A stretch of 64,000 bases of DNA from NCBI GenBank assembly GCA_038501785.1, contig JBAMJR010000053.1:8971501-9035500 (forward strand), read 5' to 3'. This document shows, piece by piece, positions 14,801 through 25,031 of this stretch. A program made the translations under genes and the position numbers. Origin of the DNA: Myoxocephalus aenaeus (lineage: Eukaryota > Chordata > Actinopteri > Perciformes > Cottidae). The notes under the pieces are model-generated. The model did no database searches, was not told where the DNA came from, and was given only the letters and a program-made list of their open reading frames with translations. Position 1 is the first letter of the stretch. Each line of letters starts with the position of its first letter.

Positions 14801-15367
14801 CATATTGTTCCCCTCCCCACATCTCAGGATGGAGATTGCGTTTAGCCGGTTCCTCGCTACCTGTCCCCTTTTTCACTGAAACCTTGGCAGAGGCTTGGGG
14901 GGAAATCAGATTATGGAGCACGAGGGAGCGAGAGAAACATGATATTCACTCAGCAGGAACGTGCGTCTCTGCCTTGGCCGCCGCCCCAGACTTGAATGGG
15001 GTTTTCAGAAGGCTGGGTGGGGCTCTATTGAAGCATGTGGAGAGGTGAAGGCATGGGGCAGTGTAGATAAGTGAGTTGAAATGGCACAGATGGTGGCACT
15101 TATCATGATGATGATGAATTTGCATTTGGGAAGGAGGGGGGGTATTTTGTGTCCAGTGGTGTCTCTGAACCGCTTTGAAAGGAGGACAAACACTTCACCA
15201 TCAATCACGGCTAATGATAAGACAGGCTGAATAGCAGACCGGCGCTAGCTAACGCATACCGACAGGCGCCTTGCTTCACCAGGCCGTAAAGCTTTTCTCT
15301 GCGTCCTGGAGATGTATTCAAAGCTAGAGGTCGGTGCGTTGGTGGTGGGTGTACACCTACGTACCCC

Positions 15368-15427
<60 letters not shown>

Positions 15428-17494
15428 CACGCTTTAAAATTCAATTATGGGGCATTGAGGAATTAGAGTGGTTTAATTGGTTTTCTAAGTGGCCGCTTTT
15501 CAGAGATGAATAGAGCAGAGATTCAGAGGGACCGGCTTTTAATATCACTGCTTAATGAGGCACAAAGAAGCTGCCACTGACAGATCAATGTTTGATTGGA
15601 CTGTTTGCATGTGTGTGTTTTTGTGTGTGTGTGTGCGCATATTTTTGTGGGGTCGACTGAATATGTGTGCCTTTCTCTCAAATTGTGTGTATCTGCTACA
15701 ACACATGTTTCTTCCTTCTTCTTAAGCATAGATATTGCAGTGTCCCTTTTTTTTTGGCTCCTGGAGTTAATTGAATTTCTCTGTAATTAACATTTTCAAA
15801 TGCTAATCCATTCATCTTCCATGCTTTGGTGAGTACTGTCGGCTGTGTTTATGCCAGCCACTTCCCTAATTAGTCTGATACAACTTCCCATTGCAGTCGG
15901 CAAGACAAAGGACGTGCCGACTCTCATTGAAGCATTTGGTTCCTGCCTATGCAAGAGACTGGCTGTACAAATTAAAATCTGCCATCTGTAAAAAGTGACA
16001 AAAAGCTGATGAATGAACATGATTTTCGTGACCTACAAACTAAAAATTCCAAGTCTGTAAAATAATTAAACAAATCCCCCTTATATGTGGTAAGGTTAAT
16101 GGACTTAATGTTGTGCAGATTTATTTAAACAGCCAGCTTACTTTGTCACAATCGCCACAGGGACATTTTAACTTTTTTAAATGTTCCTGTGTTCCTTTAA
16201 CTTTTGGAACACATATATCTTGGAATATTCCGGTGAAACTCCCAAATGTTCCACTGTAATGAGTCACAGCTCAAATCGCTTGTCTTCTGGATGACCTGGG
16301 CAAGAGTATGAATTGAAATAAAATTCACAAAATGTCCTTTTTTTTTCTCGCATGATTGATTGACCTTGCCTGCTTTAGGCCTTCTTTGGCGACTGAGAGC
16401 AAAATCCACCCATCTGGCTCGAGCGAGCGCTCACAAAATATTGAAGGGGATTTCAAATATGCTCTGAACCAGGTCTTCTGTTTTGTTGGTGGTGTGCCCA
16501 AATTCCTGTCTGTTCTCAAGAGGCTGGAAGCAATCAGAGAGAAGTTCCAATCTGTCATTCCTATCCTTAGGTAATGACAACCGCGCTCCCCTCTGCCTTT
16601 GTGCGATGAAGGGTCATTTTGTTGTCTTTCTTCAGTATTTCACAAGCTCTTAATCCCTGTTTTGTGGCCGGTTGTTTATGAATCCCTTGTGCGTGTCATC
16701 TCTCTTGATTCCACCGCCCTCTCACTCCCTCCCTCTCTTCATCTTTCTCTATCTTCGTTTCGTCTTTCACCCCGACTAAGTTTCTCTGTCTCTTTCTCCA
16801 CAGTAACATCTTTAAAGGCTCAGCGGTGTGCATGTACAACATGGCCGACATCAGGAGGGTCTTCCTGGGTCCCTACGCCCACCGAGATGGACCCAACTAC
16901 CAGTGGGTGCCTTTCCAGGGGAGGGTGCCCTACCCCCCGCCCTGGCACTGTAAGTCTCCACGTAAAAAATTGTCCACAAATGTAGTGATTTTACAAGCAA
17001 TAAAGTCAAATTAGCACAACACTGCTTCTTATTTTTGAGTAATTTTGTAATCCAAAACTTACCTGCCTGCCACTTTGGTCTGATTCTCAGTGCCCCAGCA
17101 AGACATTTGGAGGATTTGACTCCACCAAGGACCTCCCTGATGATGTCATCACCTTCGCCAGGGGTCACCCAGCCATGTACAACCCAGTGCACCCGATAGG
17201 CGGGCATCCCATCATGGTGCGAACCGACGTGGACTACCAGTTCTCCCAGCTGGTCGTGGACAGAGTGGAGGCCGAGGACGGACAGTATGACGTCATGTTC
17301 ATCGGGACAGGTACACAACTTCACCGTGTGCCGTTGCTTTGTGCTTTAACGTGAATTTCTCAACACAAATTATTTAAATCCATCACAGTTACGTAGTATT
17401 TAATGTTGATTGTTGTGCATTTTTACGTATTTAAAAAATAGCTTAATGCACTGCATTGTATGTAACACCTAAGCTCTTAGATATTTCTGCATTG

Positions 17495-17525
<31 letters not shown>

Positions 17526-19105
17526 TTGAGATAAACAGCTAACATATGAAAATAGTAACTTTTCTTTCTTTCTTTGACTTCCAGTTTCATCTATATACAA
17601 AAAATATCAAATGATAACGTTGAGAGAAAAATCGTCGTATATATAGAATACGCATTAAGCAAGTTTACATATTCCAACAGCCACAGGTTAGGACTTTGAA
17701 TAGCAAACAAAGATGATTGATACTTTATAAAAAACAGCTTATATATATATTCATATATATATATAATACATATACTGTATTCCTTCAGACATGGGCACAG
17801 TACTGAAGGTGGTGACAATACCCAGAGAGAGCTGGCATGACCTGGAAGAGGTGGTGCTCGAAGAGATGACTGTCTTTAGGGTAAGACATTGAACATTGAG
17901 CGTCAACAGTGTATAAAGCTGATGCCAATAGAAATAAACACAATGTCCACAGACGTGAAAGTAAAGCAGCTCTGCTGTATTTGTTTTGTGCAGGAGCCCA
18001 CTCCCATTACTGCTATGGAGCTGTCCACCAAGCAGGTAAGGACCTGTCTTGACACGTAATAATTTATCCAGAAGTTGTTGACAGGGCTAGAAGTGAAACT
18101 AATGAGTGAGAACGCCTGGGCCATTAAACAAACACTGATATCCAAACACAAAGATATGTAATGTGCCCACTGAGAGCCAAACCCACAACCACCTTTCTTT
18201 TACAAGAGCCTTTCCAACTGAGCCTCAGAGGGATACTCAAGTTTTACATCATCACTCTTTCTTTTTCTCCCACAGCAACAGCTGTACCTCGGCTCTGGCC
18301 TGGGTGTATCGCAGATGTCTTTACATCGATGTGAGGTGTATGGGAAAGCTTGCGCCGAGTGCTGCCTGGCCAGAGACCCTTATTGCGCCTGGGACGGCAG
18401 CGAGTGCTCGAGATACTTTCCTACCGCCAAGAGGTAGGAGCATGCACGCACCAAACCAAACACATCTTTGACCTTTATTTGTCCTCAGAGGGCCTCTTGA
18501 ACCTGCATGCTTCTTTTCAGCAACATCCTGCCTTTGTGTTAATGCCTTCACACGCAGTCACACCTGGGAGTTATCAGTGCACCTGCAGTCTGATGTTGCA
18601 ATCGGCTTTAAATGCTTTGCTCGAGGGCATCCTAATATACAACGTTGTTCCTTTTACCTCAGACCTCAACCAGCCTTTAGACAGCAAGTGCTGTGAATCC
18701 CCCCCCAAAAAAGTACACAGTTTCACGGCACATGCCAGAACATCTAAGCATGGAAGTAATCAGGAGTTAGAATATTATACGGGCACAAAATACAGTCATT
18801 AAATACGCACAGGCCAAGAATGCATTCCAAGAGGTACAATCCAGCAACCCGGGGTTATAACTTCTGCCAGCAATAGTTGTTTTGAGTTGTGATGCCGTCG
18901 CCCTACAGCCAAGATGTACACATACACACATACACACAGAGTAATATAAAGACGCACAGGAACATACATTACACAAGTAAACACACACTAAATTATAGCC
19001 AACAGGAGCTGTCTGACCGCTTCACACTGCAGCCAGGAGGTATGAACATACACACCCTCAAATTACCCTCTGCTGTATCCAGCAGGATTAGGCTGACCAC
19101 CATAG

Positions 19106-19161
<56 letters not shown>

Positions 19162-22100
19162 GCGCTATACCTCTGCATCTCATTCATCCAGAACTTCTCA
19201 CACCAGCAGAAGTAGGCCAGCGGGTATACTCCAGCTTGGCAGGGTTACAGAGGTGGTGGCACACCCCGCGGTTAAGGCCAGGATCGGCTCCTCTCGGCTC
19301 TCCTCTGCACTGCAAATATTTTCCCTCCCAGAATGAGAACCAGACACCCGGCTCCGCACGTGCTCAGATGGCCAAAAAAGACAGGAATGTTAGCCCAGGA
19401 AGCGTACAGAGGAGGGACATGTGTGAGAAAGAGACAGAAAGACGAGTGTCCAGATATATATGGCACACAGAAGTAAAGGAGAAGGGATGTTAGCGGCCAT
19501 ATTTTATGTGCAGAATTCTCAAACACAAGCTGACTATTTCTCTCCATCCGTTTCTTTATTTTTATTTTTTACAACAGTTCTACTTTTATTTCTCTATCTA
19601 CTTTATTTCCTTCTTTCCAACCCTCGCCTCACCTTTGACCTACCGCACCTCTTCCTGCTTTGATTTTTGTAGCGCCCGTCAGAGATCTTAAACGTGACCA
19701 TGACAACTAGGAACAAGGAGAGACACACTTGCGGTTATTCAGTAAAGCCAGGCTGTGAAAACGTCTTGCCGTCCCTGTTAAAAAAAATCGAAATGACAAA
19801 GTGGACTTTCATATCGAGACGAAAAAGAGTGCGTCTGCTTTTACGAGTCATTTCAAGGGCGAAACAATGCTGTATGTGTTTCATAATAACGGTTCATCAG
19901 AAAGCAATGAAGCACGAGGTTTCATTGCTCTGCAGGTTTATTTGTCCTACAATTCTGCCAGGATTTAGTTTTTTTTTCAAGTGATTTAACAGTGCAGCGG
20001 AGATTCAATAAATAGCCACTCTCCAGTCCTTATTAAACGAAAGAGAAGCTGCATGTGGAACAGTATTGTGTAACATTGCCCCCTAGTGGTTGCAAACAAA
20101 CAGTACAGAGAACAAAACGTGAGAAGTGCATTACCAGCATTACCAGTACACCCACTTCTGCCATTAACTTTCACTGTGGTTTCTTCCCAGGCGAACCAGA
20201 CGACAGGACATCAGAAACGGAGACCCTCTCTCCCAATGCTCAGATCTTCAGCATCACGGTAGCTTAATGACCACTACACACAAAACACACACACTCTCTC
20301 CCCCCTTCTCGCCACACACTCCTCACACCCCCCCCCCCCCCCCCCCCCCCTCCCCCACCTGTGTGTGTTTTGGTTTGAGTAGACGATGCGGACGGCTTAG
20401 GAGGCGTGGAGGACCGGGGCGTGTACGGCGTGGAGAACAGCAGTATGTTCCTTGAGTGTAGCCCGAAGTCTCAGAGAGCACTCACATACTGGCAGCTGCA
20501 GAAGCCCAACGAGGACCGCAAGCACGAGGTGTGTATGTTTCTCACGTTATTGCTGGATTTGCCTCTCAAAAAGCAGGCAACAGAAAATGCAACTAGATGA
20601 TTGTAAAACCCACATCCCCAATTTGAACTCCAGCTCAATGTCACGCTAATTCAACTGCTGCAAACAAAACATCTCTCCTGGCAAAGGCCACACGTTTCCT
20701 TCTCTGTGTTATCATGTAATGAACTCTGACCTCTGTGGCCTTTACCCTCAGTGACATGAAAAGGGTGGTAACCTAGGGGTGTGTATGTTTAGATTAACTT
20801 TTGACCTTATGATGTAACTAATTACGATTGCCTGACTTTCTACTGTGGCGTTCAGAGTCTGTGGTTTTAGGCACTGATGATGCAAATAAATACAATCCAG
20901 GGAGTTTGAGTACCAGATCCAAGAGTTGTAAGGCTTATCTGAAACAAATCATTATAATTATAATATGATGTTGAAGGTTTTTTGTTTCTCTGGAAAGCAA
21001 TCATTCTATCTTTTTTAAACAACTTATCGTGTGTTTGTTTTCACGCCACTGCCCTCACTGCTACAACACAATAGTCTCTTTCAGATTAATGATGTGGGTG
21101 CATGTTTCACACAGTGCCTTTGTCTGTGAACATGTGCCTGGCTTGTACTGAAACTGTACTGTTGCTTCACTTACTGAGCTTAACTGTGCAGAACAATGTG
21201 TTGTTGTATGTATTGAGTTTGACACTATAAGCCTGTTTTCACGCATCTGCTGAAGGGGATCGGTTTCTCTGTGCTCACTTAAATATTTTCAAGCACAACT
21301 TTATGACATCACAAATAGTTTGGAAGCTGATTATGGTCCAATATGCAAATTAAAGACGTGTGAGGTCACTGAGGTGGACGTTTACAAATGTTTAACACGA
21401 TAATGGATTTATTTTTGCGGATACCAAGACAACACATGCTTTTTTTATTTCAAGCAAAGTATTTTAATGTCCTAAAACATGGAATCAATTATAGAATCTG
21501 GCAGTTCTAGAAACTCTGGTCCTGATGGGAACACATCTGTTTGCCTTTAATGTTTGTTTGTCTAGTTCCCTCTTTCCAATATCTTGCTCTTATTCAAATT
21601 TTATTTTCTTATTTTCTCTCTGTTTCCTTTTATAGATCAAGATAGATGACCGGGTGCTCCGTACAGACCAGGGCCTGCTCATACGCAGTCTGGCCCAGTC
21701 CGACACAGGTACCTACCACTGCCAGGCTGTGGAACACGGCTTCATCCAGCCCCTACTGCGCCTCAACCTCCAGGTCATCCCTGCCCAGAAACTGGGTGAC
21801 ATCCTACCCGGACTTCCCAGCCCAGGAGGCGGGGTCGGTCACTCTCCCAAGCACAGGCTGTGGTATCGCGATTTCCTGTCTCTCTTGGACCACCCAGACC
21901 TCAACAGCGTGGAAGAGTTTTGCGATCGAGTTTGGAAGAAAGAACGCAAACAGAAGAGGGTGAAGACGCCCAACGCAAACAGTCAGGGTAAAACCGACAG
22001 CACCGGCAGTTCAAACCCTGCATTACGGCCTAAAGCTTTAGCTCCCAAAGCCCAGAAGCAGCAAGCCAGTCCACCACAGAGCAGGCCAGGGCCAACAGTG

Positions 22101-22353
22101 GAAGGGTCAGCAAGAAACCAGACTCTCCAGAAAGCTCAACCAAATCTGGGTATGTTGAGTGTCCAGACTCCTAAGAACAATCAGAAGACTCAAAACGGCC
22201 AGAAGGGGCAGGGCAGCCAGGCTGGTTCTCAGGCTGCGGGGGGGGTCACGAGCGAGCAGCCAGCACGCAGCCAAGTGGAGGCGGATGCAGGAAAATAAGA
22301 AGGGACGCAACAGGAGGACCCATGAGCTTCAAAGACCCCCACGAAGCGTTTGA
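5715..22353 (+). CDS. sema3a: Class 3 semaphorin, SEMA3A-like (gene model, 16 exons, start missing)
   Basis: A secreted axon-guidance ligand; SEMA3A acts as a dimer through neuropilin-1/plexin-A receptors. Joined exons give about 820 codons. In order they encode the sema domain (exons 5715 to 18035), a Cys-rich PSI domain (in 18276-18433), a dibasic furin-type site RRTRRQ (20191 exon), an Ig-like domain (20383 exon into the last exon) with its two Cys in FLECSPKS and YHCQAVEH, EEFCDRVWKK with the dimerising Cys, and a basic tail. The tail QENKKGRNRRTHE is the SEMA3A signature and separates it from SEMA3C/D/E. All introns are GT-AG with matching phases except at 16949/17091. Two apparent +1 frameshifts (16933-16938 and 22238-22245) break the frame as written. 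The first coding exon lies outside the window. I cannot tell which fish paralogue (sema3aa or sema3ab) this is. Confidence 0.85.
5876..7230 (+). other. sema3a: sema3a intron
   Basis: GT-AG intron between phase-0 exons. I see nothing in it beyond pyrimidine-rich sequence around 5930-6010; the overlapping reading frames have no recognisable product. Confidence 0.85.
7231..7293 (+). CDS. sema3a: sema3a exon: sema domain
   Basis: Sixty-three bases, phase 0 at both ends, with TGCACAG before and GAG|GTAAGT after. It encodes the conserved Cys segment SKRDECKWAGKDLE. Confidence 0.95.
7294..10539 (+). other. sema3a: sema3a intron with one dispersed repeat
   Basis: A 3.2-kb GT-AG intron. It contains a copy of the TAGCTTAGC-type dispersed repeat (about 9195-9410). 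No other coding or RNA feature is visible. Confidence 0.85.
9195..9410 (+). repeat. Dispersed repeat, TAGCTTAGC family, copy 1
   Basis: The core GGTAGCTTAGCTTAGCGG followed by AAAGACTGGAAACA recurs near 41437, 50979 and 53357. The upstream part (AAGATTGATGCC...CTCATGTCTGTA) is shared with the 53 kb copy. I know this as a very common short interspersed repeat in percomorph fish; its transposon class is not established here. The ends are approximate. Confidence 0.75.
10540..10659 (+). CDS. sema3a: sema3a exon: sema domain
   Basis: Forty codons, phase 0/0, with a TTTTTTTTCCCCCAG acceptor and GAG|GTAATA donor. It encodes KECSNFIRVLQPFNQTHLY and CGTGAFHPIC, the conserved class 3 block with an N-glycosylation site (NQT) and three Cys. 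Confidence 0.96.
10660..11512 (+). other. sema3a: sema3a intron
   Basis: GT-AG intron. The only notable feature is three overlapping copies of CACACGTG-type palindromes near 10903-10932. Confidence 0.85.
11513..11603 (+). CDS. sema3a: sema3a exon: sema domain
   Basis: Ninety-one bases, starting in phase 0 and ending in phase 1 at ATCG|GTGAGT. It encodes ENIFRLASHFENGRGKSPYD, which is SEMA3A-like; it appears one residue shorter than mammalian SEMA3A (LASHFENG for LENSHFENG). Confidence 0.95.
11697..11816 (+). CDS. sema3a: sema3a exon: sema domain
   Basis: 120 bases, phase 1/1, with TAACAG before and AACG|GTAAAG after. It encodes GELYSGTSADFMGRDFAIFR and RTEQHDSRWLN, highly conserved in SEMA3A. 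The preceding intron is only 93 bases. Confidence 0.96.
11817..13844 (+). other. sema3a: sema3a intron
   Basis: A 2.0-kb GT-AG intron ending in a long T/C tract and CTAG. I see no further gene in it. Confidence 0.85.
13845..13987 (+). CDS. sema3a: sema3a exon: sema domain
   Basis: 143 bases, starting in phase 1 and ending in phase 0 at AAG|GTAACA. It encodes SDNPEDDKIFLFFKENAMDG and KATIARIGQLCK. Confidence 0.96.
14135..14249 (+). CDS. sema3a: sema3a exon: sema domain
   Basis: 115 bases, starting in phase 0 and ending in phase 1 at CTGC|GTAAGT. It encodes NDMGGHRSLVNKWTTFLKAR and the Cys-containing GLNGIDTHFDEL block, class 3 hallmarks. Confidence 0.96.
14352..14421 (+). CDS. sema3a: sema3a exon: sema domain
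   Basis: Seventy bases, starting in phase 1 (Gln codon split) and ending in phase 2 at CCAG|GTACAG. It encodes DVFLMSSKDPKNPVIYAVFT. Confidence 0.95.
14422..16803 (+). other. sema3a: sema3a intron with a CA microsatellite
   Basis: A 2.4-kb GT-AG intron. It contains (CA)28 at 15370-15425 and a pyrimidine-rich 3' end. I see nothing else in it. Confidence 0.85.
15370..15425. repeat. (CA)28 microsatellite
   Basis: A perfect CA repeat of 56 bases. Confidence 0.98.
16804..16949 (+). CDS. sema3a: sema3a exon: sema domain, apparent +1 frameshift near its 3' end
   Basis: The exon starts in phase 2 (AG|T, Ser) and encodes NIFKGSAVCMYNMADIRRVF and GPYAHRDGPNYQWVPFQGRV. SEMA3A genes then read PYPRPGT and end in phase 0. 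Here a run of six C at 16933-16938 changes the in-frame reading to PYPPPWH, while PRPGT is readable in the +1 frame. The exon is 146 bases; the next exon begins in phase 0 with CPSKTFGG and so expects 145. As written, joining the two gives a stop codon after about ten codons. Confidence 0.93.
17091..17310 (+). CDS. sema3a: sema3a exon: sema domain
   Basis: 220 bases, starting in phase 0 after TTCTCAG and ending in phase 1 at ACAG|GTACAC. It encodes CPSKTFGGFDSTKDLPDDVI, HPAMYNPVHPI and VDRVEAEDGQYDVMFIGT. Confidence 0.96.
17311..17788 (+). other. sema3a: sema3a intron, AT-rich
   Basis: A short GT-AG intron with (TA)13 at 17499-17524 and a second ATATAT patch near 17740-17765, just before the acceptor. 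Confidence 0.9.
17789..17880 (+). CDS. sema3a: sema3a exon: sema domain
   Basis: Ninety-two bases, phase 1 to 0. It encodes MGTVLKVVTIPRESWHDLEE and EEMTVFR, typical of the seventh-blade region. Confidence 0.95.
17994..18035 (+). CDS. sema3a: sema3a exon: sema domain, 42-base mini-exon
   Basis: Fourteen codons, EPTPITAMELSTKQ, phase 0/0, between GTGCAG and CAG|GTAAGG. The small size matches the equivalent exon in other class 3 semaphorins. Confidence 0.95.
18276..18433 (+). CDS. sema3a: sema3a exon: end of the sema domain and PSI domain
   Basis: 158 bases, starting in phase 0 and ending in phase 2 at AGAG|GTAGGA. It encodes QQLYLGSGLG and then the PSI cysteine cluster CEVYGKACAECCLARDPYC and AWDGSECSRYFPTAK. 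Confidence 0.96.
18434..20190 (+). other. sema3a: sema3a intron with an AC microsatellite
   Basis: A 1.75-kb GT-AG intron. It contains (AC)26 at 19109-19160. No other gene is visible. Confidence 0.85.
19109..19160. repeat. (AC)26 microsatellite
   Basis: A perfect AC repeat of 52 bases. Confidence 0.98.
20191..20258 (+). CDS. sema3a: sema3a exon: furin-type cleavage site
   Basis: Sixty-eight bases, phase 2 to 1, between TTCCCAG and CACG|GTAGCT. It encodes RRTRRQDIRNGDPLSQCSD. In SEMA3A the RRxRR motif is cut by proprotein convertases, which tunes repulsive activity. Confidence 0.93.
20328..20350. repeat. C23 homopolymer next to an acceptor
   Basis: Twenty-three consecutive C inside the 124-base intron 20259-20382, ending 32 bases before the next exon. 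Confidence 0.95.
20383..20528 (+). CDS. sema3a: sema3a exon: first half of the Ig-like domain
   Basis: 146 bases, starting in phase 1 and ending in phase 0 at GAG|GTGTGT. It encodes GVYGVENSSMFLECSPKSQR and LTYWQLQKPNEDRKHE, with the first Ig cysteine and the conserved Trp. Confidence 0.94.
20529..21635 (+). other. sema3a: sema3a intron
   Basis: A 1.1-kb GT-AG intron with a T-rich 3' end and TATAG acceptor. I see nothing else in it. Confidence 0.88.
21636..22353 (+). CDS. sema3a: sema3a last exon: Ig domain, dimerisation Cys, long basic tail; apparent +1 frameshift
   Basis: The exon starts in phase 0 with IKIDDRVLRTDQGLLIRSLA and continues through DTGTYHCQAVEHGF, WYRDFLSLLDHPDLN and EEFCDRVWKKERKQKR. 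A roughly 100-residue Gln/Lys/Pro/Ser-rich stretch follows that has no counterpart in the mammalian protein. As written the frame stops at 22296-22298. In the next frame, downstream of a G8 run at 22238-22245, the conserved SEMA3A end is intact: AAKWRRMQENKKGRNRRTHE, ending PPRSV with TGA at 22351-22353. Seven G in the run would join the two frames. Confidence 0.9.
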
Positions 22354-24428
22354 GAAAAAGCACAGAGATGCACACATGCAGCCAGATCTACACATACAAG
22401 CACAAACCCACGCATCCACACACAAACACACCAACACATTCGATAGATTGTGTGTCCAATGTAAGATTCAGTGACCTCGCCATCACAACAGCAGAACAAA
22501 AACCCGTAAGAAAAAAAAAAAAAGAACAACTGCAGCACACACTTTTAGATAGACATGAGCTGCACTCGTGTAACAATGAAACTCAAATTCAAAGACGCAT
22601 ACACAAATGCACATAACTTGTGAAGAGGATAAAGATCAACAGAGGACTGAAATACTGGAACGCAAACTGTAAATGTGTGAGGATATGGCGGGTGGCCTAG
22701 GATACTGCCTGGCAGACATTTCAACTTCCTGTACATAAGCTACTAAAATAAGACTGGGACGAAAATGTTTAGTGAGGCGTTTCTTGGCAAGCATCTGGAC
22801 TTGGTATGCTGAAAGGACAGTTTTGGAGACGTTAACAGATACACAGACATTTCTGGAGAATCAATTATGCATCCATTGCAACCTGCCGTCCTCTTTGACC
22901 TGAGCATGTGAACTGCAAGATTGTGTATATGGATGGATAAAGAACTCTTATTTTGAAGAACTGTTTGAGGAAAAGAACTTTCCGTCTAGTCTTTCAAGCG
23001 AAGACAGACGACAGCGCCCATAAAGAGCAAAGGGAGGGGTTGTGTCCCTCATAAAACAAATAGAAGCATTATTACATGCAGAAACTGTCATGCCACGGTG
23101 CAGAGAAAGTGCTTCATCAGAACCATGTCCACCTGAGGCTGGGGAAGCATTGTGCATGTTGTTGTCAATCAATGTTTTAATAAGCTAGTTATTTTATGGA
23201 ATTCTAGATGCTTTTTTTTTTTTTTTTTTACACCCTACCTTAAAGAAATGTTACATTTTTATTTTACATTTCCTTTCCAGACCAGTGCTTCTATTTTGGG
23301 AGGCAAAAGTTACAAGCAACATAGTAGTCTCATTGTGCATTATCCCTTCTGCTCTTGAGGATTCTGTGTAAGTTATTATGGTGTTGCTTTTTCTGGGATT
23401 TATAGAATCTGGGCACGAAATCCAGTTGTAGGCTATGCTATAAACCCAGTCTGAAGTAGACTGCCAGTTGTTTTGTGTACATATATACAACAAACTTAAT
23501 TATCTGTGTATATACAGTACATATACAGTACAAGAACACCACTTGATTATTATTTATTGCTCATTGTTTTGTGAAAGGGTTGCATTTATTTTTGATATTA
23601 TGGTGTTTTTGGCTCATCAATATATTGGAGAAACAATGGCAACAGTAACTGAGAAAACTTTGATGGACCAACTGGGTGAAAGAATGTCAAGGAATCCCTT
23701 TTTGGGGATAAAAGGATTGAAAATTACGTACGAGCACGAGTAGGGGTTTGTGTCATTGCTACATTTTTGATAGAGATCCCACTAACGATAAGCACAATTT
23801 TGTCTCTTTTGACTTTCATAACAGATGATTTCATAACAGATGACTTCATAACGTGTTCCTTTCTCCCAAATCCATTCAACATGTCTTTGTTCATCCAGTA
23901 TCCATTATGTGTAAGATAATTCCCCAAAACTGAAAAACCTTAGCTGTGACTCTCTGTAAGAAATAGTGGAGAAAAAAAGTTAAATTTAGTCTGAAGGAGA
24001 AGACACGTTATACTGCATGTGAATGCTACCTACAGTATGCATCTTTTTTATCGTCTCTTTACGTGTTTTGTGTGAGAGGTAAAGTTCCCTTAACGCAAGG
24101 TGTGATTTACTTTTGTCCTTTTTGCCAAAACAGTGATATTTAACAGCTCATGATACTCTGGCCAAAGCTGTTTGAGATCCACGCTGCTTAAACTTCGATT
24201 CAACAATGGTACCCATTTCCCCTGTGCCCCTAATACATGACAAGAGAAATGTGTCAATGCAATAATTCAGAGCAAATAGTGTTCTCTACCAATACTCCAA
24301 AGTTTGGTGTGTCCCTGATTCGGGTCTCTCCCTCAGAGTTAGTAAAGTGAGAGAGCTGAAAGTTACCGCTGCTGTAGCACAGTTCTTTCTGGCATGCATT
24401 CAGTTGTCTAAATAAACATCTCCGTTAC
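22354..24428 (+). other. sema3a: sema3a 3' UTR
   Basis: About 2.1 kb of non-coding sequence from the conserved stop to just after an AATAAA at 24411-24416, followed by a short A run from about 24428. It contains T18 at 23212-23229. The extent is inferred from the polyadenylation signal only. Confidence 0.65.
24411..24416 (+). terminator. sema3a: Polyadenylation signal AATAAA, probably sema3a
   Basis: A canonical hexamer with a plausible cleavage position 12-15 bases downstream. Confidence 0.6.
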
Positions 24429-25031
24429 AAAAAAAAAAGTCCATTTGTTCTCATTTCAGTCATTTCAATCAAAAACCTCCTGCACACGGTGTCCTCAGCT
24501 GCACTTCTTCTTCTTTTATATAAGGTAACAATGAATGTTTGCCAGTCCGGTAAAACACAGCTGCACGGAGAGAGACACACACCCTCTGGAACACTTTCTT
24601 TCACTCGAATGATTTAAAAGGCTGTGTGAGGCTGGATTTACCTGAACGCTAATCTGAGCATGCTCAGAACGAAAGCTAACACGCTGATGTTTAAGAGCAA
24701 TGCTGATCACGTTCACCATCATAATTTAGCATGTTAACGTGTTAACGTTTGCTCACAAAGCACGCCAGCTGAGGCTGATGTGAAGGTCAATATAGTTTTA
24801 CAGATACTTTATGTGCAACGTCTCTTTTCAGAAACACTTCCCACATTATCCTGCACTAATTCACAGAACAGGCTGTCAACTGATTTTAACTAGTATTAAA
24901 CAACAATTTTAGAAAAATCATCACATCAAGCTTTTTGGTTTATTAAGAGTACCAATCATTTTTCACAGCACATATTTTGTCATGTCATTTCAGGAAAAGC
25001 ACAGGTTTGATTGAGAATATTAGAAACCACT
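24429..25031. other. Intergenic, contains a dispersed repeat
   Basis: I see no gene. About 24640-24830 is an inverted-orientation copy of the repeat found at 60340-60725 (GCTAACACGCTGATG, TTAGCATGTTAACGTG and CAGCTGAGGCTGATG motifs). Confidence 0.7.
24640..24830 (-). repeat. Dispersed teleost repeat (AGCATGTTAGC family), partial copy
   Basis: It shares ordered motifs with the complementary strand of 60340-60725. I recognise the family as a common short repeat in percomorph genomes; no ends or target duplications were identified. Confidence 0.65.

Noticed and set aside
22246..22437. Minus-strand ORFs over the semaphorin 3' end
   Set aside because: They are antisense to the conserved basic tail and have no recognisable product.
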